Assembly (NCBI RefSeq): GCF_004295665.1
Contig: NZ_CP034759.1
Coordinates: 2,046,001-2,110,000 of the forward strand
Length of the DNA: 64,000 bases
Direction: 5' to 3'
DNA from: Litorilituus sediminis
Lineage (GTDB): Bacteria > Pseudomonadota > Gammaproteobacteria > Enterobacterales > Alteromonadaceae
A program made the translations under genes and the position numbers. Positions 19,588-28,510 of this stretch are shown piece after piece. The notes under the pieces were generated by a model that saw nothing but the letters and a program-made list of their open reading frames with translations, searched no databases and had not been told where the DNA came from. Within the stretch, counting starts at the first letter, position 1. Each line of letters starts with the position of its first letter.

Positions 19588-20736
19588 ATGAATCAACTGC
19601 CAAACTTCAGCCAAAGCCTCAGTCAACTCATCGCTTGCTCTTCTATTAGCTCAACACAAGCGAGTTGGGATCAGGGCAATGAAGTGGTAATTCAACTATT
19701 GGCAACTTGGTTTGAGCAATTAGGTTTCACCATAGAAATTCAGCCTGTACCGCACACCAGCAATAAATTTAACTTATTGGCTAAGTTAGGTAGTGGCGAA
19801 GGCGGCTTACTATTAGCTGGTCATAGTGATACCGTACCTTTTGATGAAAACCGCTGGCAATCTGACCCCCATAAAGTCTTAAATAAAGACGATAAGTTTT
19901 ACGGCTTAGGGACTTGTGATATGAAAGGCTTTTTTGCCTTCATATTGCAAGTATGTAAAAACCTCGATGCTAAAATGCTGAAAAAGCCACTCTATGTTTT
20001 AGCAACCGCAGATGAAGAAACCACCATGGCAGGGGCGCGCTTTTTTGCTCAAAGTCAGACGATAAAACCTGATGTTGCTGTTATCGGCGAACCTACTGGG
20101 CTTGTTCCTGTGGTCATGCACAAAGGCCATATGTCACATCGCATAAGTGTTGAAGGTCAATCAGGACATTCAAGTAAACCAAATTTAGGTGTTAATGCCA
20201 TTGAAATTATGTACCAAGTTATTGGTGAATTAATTCAGCTAAAAGAAAAGTTTAATTTAAACTACAAAAATGAAGCGTTTGACGTGCCAGGTCCAACCTT
20301 GAATATGGGCGCGATTTCTGGTGGTGATAATGCTAATCGTATCTGTGGTCACTGTCATTTAGATCTTGATTTAAGATCGCTACCTGGCATGACTGATGAT
20401 GAATTGTTGCACTGGTTAAGCGAAGCATTAAAACCGCTTGCTGAGAAATTCCCTGGACGAATCTCGTTTGAAGAGTTGCACCCAAGCAGCCCAAGTTTTG
20501 AACAAAAAAAGCCGAGCACTTTAATTGATATTGCTGAAGAAATTAGCGGTCATACTTGCTGTGCCGTGAACTATGCAACTGAAGCACCTTTTATTCAACA
20601 ATTAGGTTGTCAAACCATAGTGATGGGGCCTGGTTCAATTAATCAAGCCCATCAGCCTAATGAGTTCTTAGCGCATAGTGAAATTGATAAAACCAATAAA
20701 GCGCTAACACGTTTAATTCAGCACTACTGTTTATAA
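19588..20736 (+). CDS. argE: acetylornithine deacetylase
   Basis: Zinc-dependent M20 hydrolase that releases ornithine from N-acetylornithine, making this a linear (ArgE) arginine pathway. The metal-site blocks are LLAGHSDTVPFDENRW (near 76), YGLGTCDMKGFFAF (near 107), ATADEETTMAGARFF (near 140) and VIGEPTGLVP (near 168). The dimerisation-domain HRISVEGQSGHSSKP follows near 190. The length of 382 residues equals the E. coli protein. Diverges from argC; its last 6 bp overlap the convergent DUF1624 gene. Confidence 0.95.
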   Translation: MNQLPNFSQSLSQLIACSSISSTQASWDQGNEVVIQLLATWFEQLGFTIEIQPVPHTSNKFNLLAKLGSGEGGLLLAGHSDTVPFDENRWQSDPHKVLNKDDKFYGLGTCDMKGFFAFILQVCKNLDAKMLKKPLYVLATADEETTMAGARFFAQSQTIKPDVAVIGEPTGLVPVVMHKGHMSHRISVEGQSGHSSKPNLGVNAIEIMYQVIGELIQLKEKFNLNYKNEAFDVPGPTLNMGAISGGDNANRICGHCHLDLDLRSLPGMTDDELLHWLSEALKPLAEKFPGRISFEELHPSSPSFEQKKPSTLIDIAEEISGHTCCAVNYATEAPFIQQLGCQTIVMGPGSINQAHQPNEFLAHSEIDKTNKALTRLIQHYCL

Positions 20737-21849
20737 GTACTTTAACCAAACTGAATCTGGGTGCTTTGTCTTAAAGCCTCGATACCATAAACAAAACGGG
20801 TAGAGTAACAAGAGTAAAATACCCGTAATCACATAGGTCATCTTCAAGTCAGTAAAGTCACTCATTCCTGCATAGGTCGCAGTACCTGTCAGGAAAATTC
20901 GATGGACAAGATAAAACATCATAGACGTTTGACCAAATACCAGTAAAACGCCATTTACTCGAGTACCTATGCGTTGCTCTAACTTGATCATACCGGCCAA
21001 AATAATCGCCATAAGCCCAAGTTCTAGAAAAGTAAAACTGGCTGATGGCGGGTATTTACTCACATGCAGCCAGTGCTGCCAAGAAAAGTCTTCACGGTAT
21101 AAAAACATATTACCGTAACCATTTAGATAACGAATAACCACAAAAGCAATTAAAGCTAAACTACCGGTAATAACTAATAGTTTGGCAGGTGTCATAGTGA
21201 CCTTACCTTGACCAAAATCTAAAATATAGCGGCCAAAAACCCAGCCAATAATCATAACGGCTAACCAAGGAACTGCAGCATAAGAAATACTTAAGTCAGA
21301 GGTATAGTATTTACCAATTAATAGCGCCGTGATAATCGACTGCTCTTGACCATTAACAAACCAAAATTGCGCGGTAACAAGCTCCCCGCCAAGAATCCAG
21401 GCAAAGGCTATAAATAATAACTGTGGTGTAGATAAACGGCGAAAGAATGCCATACACATCATAGCGACACCAATGGCATAGAGCACCTGAAAGGTTAATC
21501 TCCCTTGAAAAATCGAGGTAATTGTTGGATCAAGTAAGGCGATAAATGCGCCTCTCAGTAGAATATCTTTATCTATACCTTTGCTGTCATAACCTTTAGC
21601 CAATTTACGCTCAACACTTATCGCTAGCGCGGTACCCGCTAGAAAAACAAACACAGGCGCACAAATATGACTTATCCAGCGAGTAAAAAATTCTGCTGCT
21701 GGCAAAGCCATGCCCGGCACATAATTCGCTGCTGAATCTTTGGCTAAATGCTCAGCATTATAGGCCATGGAAACATGATCAAGCACCATGATAATCATGA
21801 CAAAACCACGCATCCAATCAATGGCAGAAATTCGTTGAGAGTTAGCCAT
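20731..21849 (-). CDS. DUF1624 / heparan-alpha-glucosaminide N-acetyltransferase-like membrane protein
   Basis: A polytopic inner-membrane protein with about nine to ten hydrophobic segments. The N-terminus reads RISAIDWMRGFVMIIMVLDH, the hallmark of the DUF1624 / HGSNAT-like acyltransferase family, in which Asp/Arg and the His in the first helix form the active region. Relatives transfer acyl groups across the membrane to sugars; the bacterial substrates are mostly unknown. The ATG at 21849 has AAGGA seven bases upstream and is preferred to the GTG at 21855. It overlaps the argE 3' end by 6 bp and is transcribed convergently. No neighbour suggests the substrate. Confidence 0.75.
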   Translation of the reverse strand: MANSQRISAIDWMRGFVMIIMVLDHVSMAYNAEHLAKDSAANYVPGMALPAAEFFTRWISHICAPVFVFLAGTALAISVERKLAKGYDSKGIDKDILLRGAFIALLDPTITSIFQGRLTFQVLYAIGVAMMCMAFFRRLSTPQLLFIAFAWILGGELVTAQFWFVNGQEQSIITALLIGKYYTSDLSISYAAVPWLAVMIIGWVFGRYILDFGQGKVTMTPAKLLVITGSLALIAFVVIRYLNGYGNMFLYREDFSWQHWLHVSKYPPSASFTFLELGLMAIILAGMIKLEQRIGTRVNGVLLVFGQTSMMFYLVHRIFLTGTATYAGMSDFTDLKMTYVITGILLLLLYPFCLWYRGFKTKHPDSVWLKYL

Positions 21850-21882
21850 GCTCACTTCCTTATTTAAAGTGCTATTAAAAAC

Positions 21883-23256
21883 TTATTCGACCTTAGTCCA
21901 CAATTTTTGATTTGTTTTAACTGAAAAATATTCATTGGCGTGCCAGCAACGTGGCAACAAATCTAACTCTTGTCTTTCTTTATAGTTAGAACTGAGTAAC
22001 TCCAAAATTTCATTCAAACGCTCTTTACTTAAACTAGCTAACTTCTTAGCCGACTGAGCAAAATACAAATTACTTTTTTGGCTAATAATGATGTTTTGCC
22101 CGTAACCAATAAAAGCTAGCTTTCTTGTGGCCATACGGCAAATAGGGTGTTTAGGGTTTTCAGGGTATAAGCTATTAACAATAGCGTACTCATAGCAATC
22201 CCCTTGATTGCCATACTCATCAATTGGCATATAAACAATACCAAAGCCCTGTGGAAACATGCCGGTAATTTTATATAAGGCATCAACAACCTTTTGCGAA
22301 CAGGCACCAATTTCAGCATTTTTATTTAACACCTGAAAAACCTGAGGCAAGAGCTTGTAGTTGTAGCTATCCTTGGTTGACATAATAATTGAGGTGTAAA
22401 TTTGCGGCACTTTCAGCAAATTGCCTATGGTATTTTTTGGGTTGACACTACTTTTCAATAATTGCTGAATAAAGGCCTGCTTTTCAGCTTCATCTTGAAG
22501 AAACTGATCTCTTTCTGCCTTAGTATTACCAACAAACTTTGGCGTGCCTAAGCCTTGCAGTAAATACTTGATAGTTTCCTTATAATTTACCTGCAATAGC
22601 TGCTTTCTGCTCTCAACATCCAATACCCGAAACGGGTTTTGCTTACGATCTTTACCACAAATAATATCTTGCGCTTGCGGATGATAATTGCCTATATCTT
22701 GCAACAAGGCAGACATAACCAAAGGCACTTTAATTTGCTGAATAAAGCGCTGGTGTTTATCAGCATCATACAAAGCAAAGTTTTCAAATTGTTCTGTCGA
22801 TAGCCCTTGGGTATAAGCCAAAATATTCTTATCAACCACTAAGCCATCAAGAATAAGCTTATCTAACAAACGTAAACACAAAACTGCTTTATAGAGTGAC
22901 TTGCATAACTCATTATTTAACGAGACTTTTTTTCCCTCACAAGGGCTTAATAATTGAATGGTTCCCAATAACTGTGCCGATTTGCGATTACTTTCAGCGA
23001 AGGTTTCTCCTTCTGCTAAATCAATGATTTCTTCGCATAGATGGCTAAGATGTGAGTGACGCTCTGTTTGTTCTAACTTTTGTAGCTCTAGCTCATTATC
23101 AGATAACTGCTCATTTGAGGGTCTAAACTCATCATTTTCAAAGAACGCAATTGCCCTTTCAAGCATAGAATCTTTACGGGTACGGCCATAAATCTTATCT
23201 AAAAGCTGCGCGACTTGGCGAGTAAAGAATGTTTGAGTAGGAGATTCACTAGGCAT
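21883..23256 (-). CDS. unrecognised 457-residue cytoplasmic protein with a decayed HD-type motif
   Basis: Not recognised as a named family. There is no signal peptide or membrane segment; it is mostly helical. ALLQDIGNYHP at about 183-193 looks like the HDIG core of HD/HD-GYP phosphohydrolases with the first His replaced by Gln. YKITGMFPQGFGIVYMP at about 328-344 resembles the conserved Gly-x-Phe-Pro-x-Gly stretch near the C-terminus of HD-GYP domains. The last 60 residues include a basic, aromatic tail. A degenerate HD-GYP-like signalling or scaffold protein is an inference from these short matches only. It lies 33 bp downstream of metL's far side in its own transcript and precedes the DUF1624 gene by 33 bp, so the two may be co-transcribed. 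Confidence 0.5.
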   Translation of the reverse strand: MPSESPTQTFFTRQVAQLLDKIYGRTRKDSMLERAIAFFENDEFRPSNEQLSDNELELQKLEQTERHSHLSHLCEEIIDLAEGETFAESNRKSAQLLGTIQLLSPCEGKKVSLNNELCKSLYKAVLCLRLLDKLILDGLVVDKNILAYTQGLSTEQFENFALYDADKHQRFIQQIKVPLVMSALLQDIGNYHPQAQDIICGKDRKQNPFRVLDVESRKQLLQVNYKETIKYLLQGLGTPKFVGNTKAERDQFLQDEAEKQAFIQQLLKSSVNPKNTIGNLLKVPQIYTSIIMSTKDSYNYKLLPQVFQVLNKNAEIGACSQKVVDALYKITGMFPQGFGIVYMPIDEYGNQGDCYEYAIVNSLYPENPKHPICRMATRKLAFIGYGQNIIISQKSNLYFAQSAKKLASLSKERLNEILELLSSNYKERQELDLLPRCWHANEYFSVKTNQKLWTKVE

Positions 23257-23405
23257 ACTTCAATAAAGCAAAATCCGGAAATTGAGATAAGTTTATAATG
23301 CTAGCAAATACTAAGAAAATCAATAGTGGCTTAGCCTTTACAACACTCCCGATGAAACTAAATTTTTCACTATAGTGCTAATGACAACCCTATAGCGATA
23401 ACAGG

Positions 23406-23442
23406 AAAAAGTTTAGCGCAGTACAAGCTATTACTGCGCTAA
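23406..23442 (-). terminator. intrinsic terminator after metL
   Basis: On the minus strand, TTAGCGCAGT pairs with ACTGCGCTAA (23413-23422 with 23433-23442) around a 10-base loop, followed by CTTTTT (23406-23411). It lies just beyond the metL stop codon at 23450. Confidence 0.7.
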
Positions 23443-23449
23443 GTTGCGG

Positions 23450-25978
23450 CTAATTTATCCCTTTAATTTTCACTTGGTTTTGTTTACTTGCCAATTGTTG
23501 GCAAATATTAACCAAATCTGAATGCAAACCGCCAGCGGTAACATCTCGCCCAGCACCGGGGCCACGAATAATCAAAGGATTATCTTGATACCAGCGACTA
23601 CTGATTTGAAATATATTATCGCACGGCGTTAAATTGGCAAAAGCATCAGTTTTTGCTAATACCTCTAAACTAACCTTCGCCGTTAATTTAAGGCCATTAG
23701 CGGAATCATCTTGAGGTGTTGCTTGTAATCTAGCAACATAACGAATGCATGCATTATCGGCATTTGCTCTGGCTAACTGATCAGCAAAAAATTCATCTAA
23801 TTCATCAGCTCTGGCAAGAAACGCTTGTGTATCTAATGCTTGTAAATGCTCTGGCACCAAATTTTGACAATCAATATCATCAAGTGATAACTCAAAACCA
23901 GCTTTGCGAGCAAGTATTAATAGTTTTCTTTGTACGTCACGCCCTGATAAATCTTCTCTTGGGTCTGGCTCAGTAATACCTTGCTGTAACGCATCTAACA
24001 TCAAACTTGAAAAACTAGTACTACCATCATAGGTTTCAAATAACCAAGATAAAGTGCCTGAGAAAATTCCGGCAATTTGATTAATTTCATCACCACTGTG
24101 GCGTAAATCATCAATGGCAAAATTAATCGGTAAACCTGCGCCAACCGTGGTGTTGCCAAGCCAAATACTATGATGCCGCTCTGCTTGCTGTATTAAATTA
24201 TTGTAATGTGCTGTGCTACTAGATGCCGCCCACTTATTAGCACCAATAACATGGATACCTTGCTGAAAAAACTGCTCATATAACAAGCTAAAATCTTCGC
24301 TCGGGGTAATATCAACAACGATAAGTTCATCGTAAGGGTGATGGCTAAGCCAAGAGAGCAATTGCTGGTTATCATAGCCTTGTGAGTCTTGCTCAAATAA
24401 AGACAAAGCTTGGTTCACATCAATACCATCATTGTTAATCAGTGCTTTCTTCGAAGACAGTAAACCAACCAAGTGAGTATTCTCAAGTGCCTCTACTTTA
24501 GCTAATTGACTTGGTAATAACTCAAGAAAACGCTGACCAATATTACCTAAACCTGCAACAACTAAACCAATATGACGGGCATCTTTAGTCATATCATGAT
24601 GGACATTATTAAGAATTTCCGGTGTACAAGGCTCAGACAATATCGCAATCACACTATGACTATTGTCACTGTTGACTAAATGTAATGGTTTTACAGATCT
24701 TAAGCTGCGCTTAAAGCGCGCTTTAATATCACCACGTTCAGCCACCTTATGGCCCACGGTGGCAATAATCGACACAGGATTAAATTTAACTTCGGTATCA
24801 TGACTTGCGAGCCATTGACTTAACGCTTTTTGTTGAGCCTGTGTAATCACCACAAAGCCTTGCTTATCATCAACACAAATAGGTGCAAACTCAGCTCGTA
24901 CCTTGTTAGCCGCTTCGCCAATAAAACTTTCTGAATGGGCAAGCAATAAATCATTTAAATAAGTAACCGATAGCTCTTGTTTGGCTATCTGACCAAATTT
25001 ACCTATTTCAGTACCTGCAACCTGAGCATCAAAGCTACTGGCAACATGCAAATGGGTGTGATGCTCAGTTAACGGGTTAATTAATGGTAATAAGGTTTTA
25101 GCATGCAGTACTGGGTTACCTAAACGGCCAAGCTCTTTGGCTACACCATTAGGTAAACGGTGCAATTTACGCGCACTTGGTACAATACGAGGGTCGGCAC
25201 TATAAATACCGTCAACATCGGTCCAAAGAGTGACATTTCTCGCATCCACTAATGAGGCGACAATGGTTGCTGAATAATCACTACCATTGCGCCCTAAGGT
25301 ACAGGTATGACCGCGCTCATCTTTACTGATATAGCCAGTGATCACGGCAAGTTTGCCAAATTGCCTATGCTGTCTTAATTGCGCAGCACTAGTTGCAGTA
25401 TCAACTAAACAATCTACCTCATTATCGATAACAAGAAAGTCTCGCGCATCAATACTATTACTAGGACATAATTTTTCATTTAACAAAGCAGATAATAAGC
25501 GTGCAGACCACAACTCACCAAAGGCTAAAATATTATTGTGATGCGCTGATAAATCACCAGTTAACCACGCTTTAAGCTGTTCAATATCTGCCGCTAAAGA
25601 GTGAATTAACTGCTTAGCATTATTGGCATTTAATAGCTCTGTGATTAAAGCTTGCTGCTGCTTGCTTAACGCCGCTACGGCAGCCTCTAACGGTCTTGGG
25701 TCTTGCTCTTCTAAACTTGCTTGTAATTGCTCTTGCGCTAGCTGATATAAAGAAAATAAATGATCTGTGGTATCACCATTGGCCGAAACCACAATAATAT
25801 CATTGATTTGGCAGTGGCTTTTAATTATTTCAAGCACACGATTTATGCATTGACTTGATGCTAGTGAACTACCACCAAATTTATGTACTTGAATTGCATG
25901 CTTGGCCAAATGATTTTCTGTTACCGCGTCAAAACTTGTTGCGTTAGACTGTTCAACATTTAATTGCGTCTGTGTCAT
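23450..25978 (-). CDS. metL: bifunctional aspartokinase II / homoserine dehydrogenase II
   Basis: Two steps of aspartate-family synthesis in one 842-residue protein. The aspartokinase (about 30-300) has VHKFGGSSLASSQCINRV and the GRNGSDYSATIVASL active block, followed by a regulatory region (about 310-460). The homoserine dehydrogenase (about 470-842) has the Rossmann motif VAGLGNIGQRFLELL, then GANKWAAS and GLPINFAIDDLRHSGDEI. IFSGTLSWLFETYD and the DPREDLSGRDVQRKLLILAR signature follow. It lies 15 bp downstream of metB with MetJ-type sites ahead of metB, so the metL assignment is better than thrA. A GTAGGAAA ribosome-binding region precedes the ATG. Confidence 0.94.
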   Translation of the reverse strand: MTQTQLNVEQSNATSFDAVTENHLAKHAIQVHKFGGSSLASSQCINRVLEIIKSHCQINDIIVVSANGDTTDHLFSLYQLAQEQLQASLEEQDPRPLEAAVAALSKQQQALITELLNANNAKQLIHSLAADIEQLKAWLTGDLSAHHNNILAFGELWSARLLSALLNEKLCPSNSIDARDFLVIDNEVDCLVDTATSAAQLRQHRQFGKLAVITGYISKDERGHTCTLGRNGSDYSATIVASLVDARNVTLWTDVDGIYSADPRIVPSARKLHRLPNGVAKELGRLGNPVLHAKTLLPLINPLTEHHTHLHVASSFDAQVAGTEIGKFGQIAKQELSVTYLNDLLLAHSESFIGEAANKVRAEFAPICVDDKQGFVVITQAQQKALSQWLASHDTEVKFNPVSIIATVGHKVAERGDIKARFKRSLRSVKPLHLVNSDNSHSVIAILSEPCTPEILNNVHHDMTKDARHIGLVVAGLGNIGQRFLELLPSQLAKVEALENTHLVGLLSSKKALINNDGIDVNQALSLFEQDSQGYDNQQLLSWLSHHPYDELIVVDITPSEDFSLLYEQFFQQGIHVIGANKWAASSSTAHYNNLIQQAERHHSIWLGNTTVGAGLPINFAIDDLRHSGDEINQIAGIFSGTLSWLFETYDGSTSFSSLMLDALQQGITEPDPREDLSGRDVQRKLLILARKAGFELSLDDIDCQNLVPEHLQALDTQAFLARADELDEFFADQLARANADNACIRYVARLQATPQDDSANGLKLTAKVSLEVLAKTDAFANLTPCDNIFQISSRWYQDNPLIIRGPGAGRDVTAGGLHSDLVNICQQLASKQNQVKIKGIN

Positions 25979-25993
25979 TAATTTTCCTACCTA

Positions 25994-27151
25994 CTACAAC
26001 TGGCTTTGGCTCAAACCATGATTAAGATCTGCAATGATATCATTAACATCTTCAATGCCGACAGAAATTCTCACTAATGACTGCGTGATACCCGCTTCAA
26101 GCTGCGCTTCGATTTCCATACCAGCATGAGTCATGGTTGATGGATGACTTATCAAGCTTTCAACACCACCGAGTGATTGCGCTAATGTAAATAACTTTAC
26201 ATTGGCAAATAACTTTTTAACCGCTTCAACGCCACCTTTTACTTCAAAGCTCATCATAGCGCCAAAACCTTGCTGTTGCTTTTTGGCAATATCATGACCT
26301 GGGTGATCTGCAAAGCCTGGAAAGTAAACCGCGTCAATTGCACTGTGCTGTTTTAAGAATTTAGCAACTTCATTAGCATTTTCTTGATGCTGTTTCATTC
26401 TTACCGGTAAGGTTTTTAAGCCACGTAACGCTAAGAAACTATCAAAAGCACTACCAGTAATACCAATACAATTTGCCCACCAGGCTAGCTCTTCACCTAG
26501 TGCCTGTTCTTTTGTGACTAAAACACCGCCAACAACATCACTATGACCATTGATATACTTAGTGGTGGAGTGAAAAACAATATCAGCACCGAGTGCTAAT
26601 GGCTGCTGCAATGCTGGTGATAAAAACGTATTATCGACCGCAACAAGTGCGCCTACTTGATGACAAGCTTTAGTTAGCTTTTCAATATCAACTAAGCGTA
26701 ATAACGGGTTACTTGGGCTTTCTAACAGCACTAATTTTGGTTTTTGCGCTAAAGCTTGGGCAAATGCTGCTTCATCATTTTGATCAACAACAACAAGCTT
26801 AAATTGGCCGCGACGAGCTAGGTGAGTAAATAGCCTAAAACTACCGCCATAACAGTCATGAGGAATAACAATAGTATCTTCTGTTGATAATAACTGGCAA
26901 ATAAGGTGAACGGCCGACATGCCTGTGCTAGTGACAATACCAACACTACCCTGCTCAAGCTCTGCAATGGCTTGAGCAAAGGTTGCTCGAGTTGGGTTGC
27001 CTGTTCTAGAGTAATCAAACTCTCGTTTTTCATTGAAACCTTTTAATGAGTATGTGCTAGATAAATGGATAGGAGGTACCACTGCACCGTGATGTTCATC
27101 AGTATTAATGCCTGCTTGTACTGCCGAAGTGGTAATATTTTTAATCGACAT
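25994..27151 (-). CDS. metB: cystathionine gamma-synthase
   Basis: PLP enzyme that makes cystathionine from an activated homoserine ester and cysteine. PLP-binding Lys lies in HSTTKYINGHSDVVGG (near 190-205). Other blocks are SRTGNPTRATF, GSVGIVTSTGMSAV and the C-terminal SLGGVESLISHPSTMTHAGM, which is typical of MetB/MetC-type enzymes. The longest frame adds four residues; the ATG at 27151 has GGAG six bases upstream and gives MSIKNITTSAVQAG, so it was chosen (385 residues). First gene of metBL; MetJ-box repeats lie 50-75 bp upstream. Confidence 0.94.
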   Translation of the reverse strand: MSIKNITTSAVQAGINTDEHHGAVVPPIHLSSTYSLKGFNEKREFDYSRTGNPTRATFAQAIAELEQGSVGIVTSTGMSAVHLICQLLSTEDTIVIPHDCYGGSFRLFTHLARRGQFKLVVVDQNDEAAFAQALAQKPKLVLLESPSNPLLRLVDIEKLTKACHQVGALVAVDNTFLSPALQQPLALGADIVFHSTTKYINGHSDVVGGVLVTKEQALGEELAWWANCIGITGSAFDSFLALRGLKTLPVRMKQHQENANEVAKFLKQHSAIDAVYFPGFADHPGHDIAKKQQQGFGAMMSFEVKGGVEAVKKLFANVKLFTLAQSLGGVESLISHPSTMTHAGMEIEAQLEAGITQSLVRISVGIEDVNDIIADLNHGLSQSQL

Positions 27152-27202
27152 AGTGTTCTCCATTTATGAGCTAGATTCGCTCATTTACTCAAAAAAACGT
27201 AT

Positions 27203-27226
27203 AGATGTTTGGACGTCTATAACTCT
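27203..27226. promoter_or_regulatory. MetJ operator candidate, metB-proximal group
   Basis: Three adjacent 8-bp units in exact tandem resemble the met box AGACGTCT: AGATGTTT (27203-27210, 6 of 8), GGACGTCT (27211-27218, 7 of 8) and ATAACTCT (27219-27226, 5 of 8). MetJ dimers bind tandem 8-bp boxes cooperatively, and metJ itself starts 130 bp away. Confidence 0.75.
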
Positions 27227-27258
27227 AAACACTTTAACTGTAAGCGTCAAGATATTTT

Positions 27259-27274
27259 AGACTTCTAAACTTCT
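27259..27274. promoter_or_regulatory. MetJ operator candidate, metJ-proximal group
   Basis: Two adjacent 8-bp met-box-like units, AGACTTCT (27259-27266, 7 of 8) and AAACTTCT (27267-27274, 6 of 8), lie about 80 bp before the metJ start. They suggest autoregulation of metJ in addition to control of metBL. Confidence 0.65.
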
Positions 27275-27355
27275 ACTTGACTCACTTTTCCGACAAGGTA
27301 AAATCTAGCCCCAGAAAATATATATTATTACAATAGCTACTATAGAGGAATCTCC

Positions 27356-27688
27356 ATGGCTCAGTGGAATGGCGAGTATATTAATCCCTATGCCGAGCAC
27401 GGTAAAAAAAGCGAACAAGTTAAAAAAATTACCGTATCAATTCCTTTGCGAGTACTTAAAGTATTAACCGACGAAAGAACCCGTCGCCAAGTAAATAATT
27501 TAAGACACGCAACCAACAGTGAACTACTTTGCGAAGCATTTTTACATGCTTTTACTGGTCAACCGTTACCAGATGATGAAGATTTAGCCAAAGATAATAA
27601 CGAAAAGTTGCCGGCGAGCGTACGTCGATTACTAGAAGCACAAGGTATTACTGACTTTAGTGCTTATGAAGAGAAAGACGAAGAATAA
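27356..27688 (+). CDS. metJ: methionine repressor MetJ
   Basis: Ribbon-helix-helix repressor that binds met boxes with S-adenosylmethionine as corepressor. The N-terminus [21 protein letters not shown] and the DNA-contacting strand [20 protein letters not shown] are near-identical to known Met[31 protein letters not shown] completes the SAM-binding core. The length of 110 residues compares with 105 in E. coli. GAGG precedes the start. Divergent from metBL with two operator candidates between them, and followed by a strong terminator. Confidence 0.97.
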   Translation: MAQWNGEYINPYAEHGKKSEQVKKITVSIPLRVLKVLTDERTRRQVNNLRHATNSELLCEAFLHAFTGQPLPDDEDLAKDNNEKLPASVRRLLEAQGITDFSAYEEKDEE

Positions 27689-27711
27689 TAAGCTGCTATC
27701 ACTGAATTAGC

Positions 27712-27749
27712 AAAAAAAGCCATAATGACTGAATCATTATGGCTTTTTT
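27712..27749 (+). terminator. intrinsic terminator after metJ
   Basis: A 16-bp stem (27713-27728 with 27734-27749) carries GCCATAATGA and its complement around a 5-base loop, flanked by an A-run and a T-run of at least six. It lies 24 bp after the metJ stop. Confidence 0.9.
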
Positions 27750-27847
27750 GTTAGCTTGGCACGGATTTATTTCACATCGAATGCAAAGCTGATAAACTTT
27801 TTCTATACCTATAATTAGCTAACAACATTCAACCTAAGGACAAACTG

Positions 27848-28498
27848 ATGCGACTTTTAGCACAAGCGTTGTTAATTTCTTCTATATTAATCACTTTAAC
27901 AGGCTGTCAATCAGCCTATTACTCCGCCATGGAATCTGTTGGCCAACATAAGCGCGATATCATGTTAGATCGCGTTGAAAACGCTCAAGATGCGCAAAAG
28001 GACGCTCAAGAACAATTTACGTCTGCCTTAGAGCAACTTTCACAGTTAATAGCCTATGACGGTGGCGATCTTGCAGAGCAATACCAAGCAACTAAAGATC
28101 AGTATGATGCCAGTAAAGAAGCGTCAGAAGAAGTTGCTAGTAGAATAGCTGCTATTGAAGATGTCGCGGAAGCACTTTTTGATGAATGGCAAGATGAAGT
28201 GGAACAATACAGCAGCGCTAAACTCAGAAGACAAAGCGAGGCCAAGTTAAAATCTACACAACGTCAATATAAAACCTTAATCAAATCAATGCATAGAGCA
28301 CACGATAAAATGGCGCCTGTGTTAGCGGCATTAAAAGATAACACCTTGTACTTAAAACATAATCTAAATGCTCGTGCTATTGGCGCTTTAGAAGGTGAAT
28401 ATGGCGCAATTAAAAAAGATGTTGAACTGTTAATTAAAGAAATGAATTCAGCTATTAAGCAATCTCAACAATTTTTAGATTTACTGCAAGAACCATAA
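27848..28498 (+). CDS. DUF2959 family lipoprotein, coiled coil
   Basis: 216 residues with a lipoprotein signal peptide (LLISSILITLTGC, lipid Cys near residue 20). The remainder is almost entirely charged alpha-helix with heptad character (ERVENAQDAQKDAQEQF-like, then YQATKDQYDASKEASEEVASRI). These are the features of DUF2959, a family of unknown function common in marine gammaproteobacteria. A periplasm-facing, membrane-anchored coiled coil is expected. The following deaminase-like gene starts 12 bp downstream, so they probably share a transcript. Confidence 0.8.
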   Translation: MRLLAQALLISSILITLTGCQSAYYSAMESVGQHKRDIMLDRVENAQDAQKDAQEQFTSALEQLSQLIAYDGGDLAEQYQATKDQYDASKEASEEVASRIAAIEDVAEALFDEWQDEVEQYSSAKLRRQSEAKLKSTQRQYKTLIKSMHRAHDKMAPVLAALKDNTLYLKHNLNARAIGALEGEYGAIKKDVELLIKEMNSAIKQSQQFLDLLQEP

Positions 28499-28510
28499 AC
28501 CTCAATTGTA

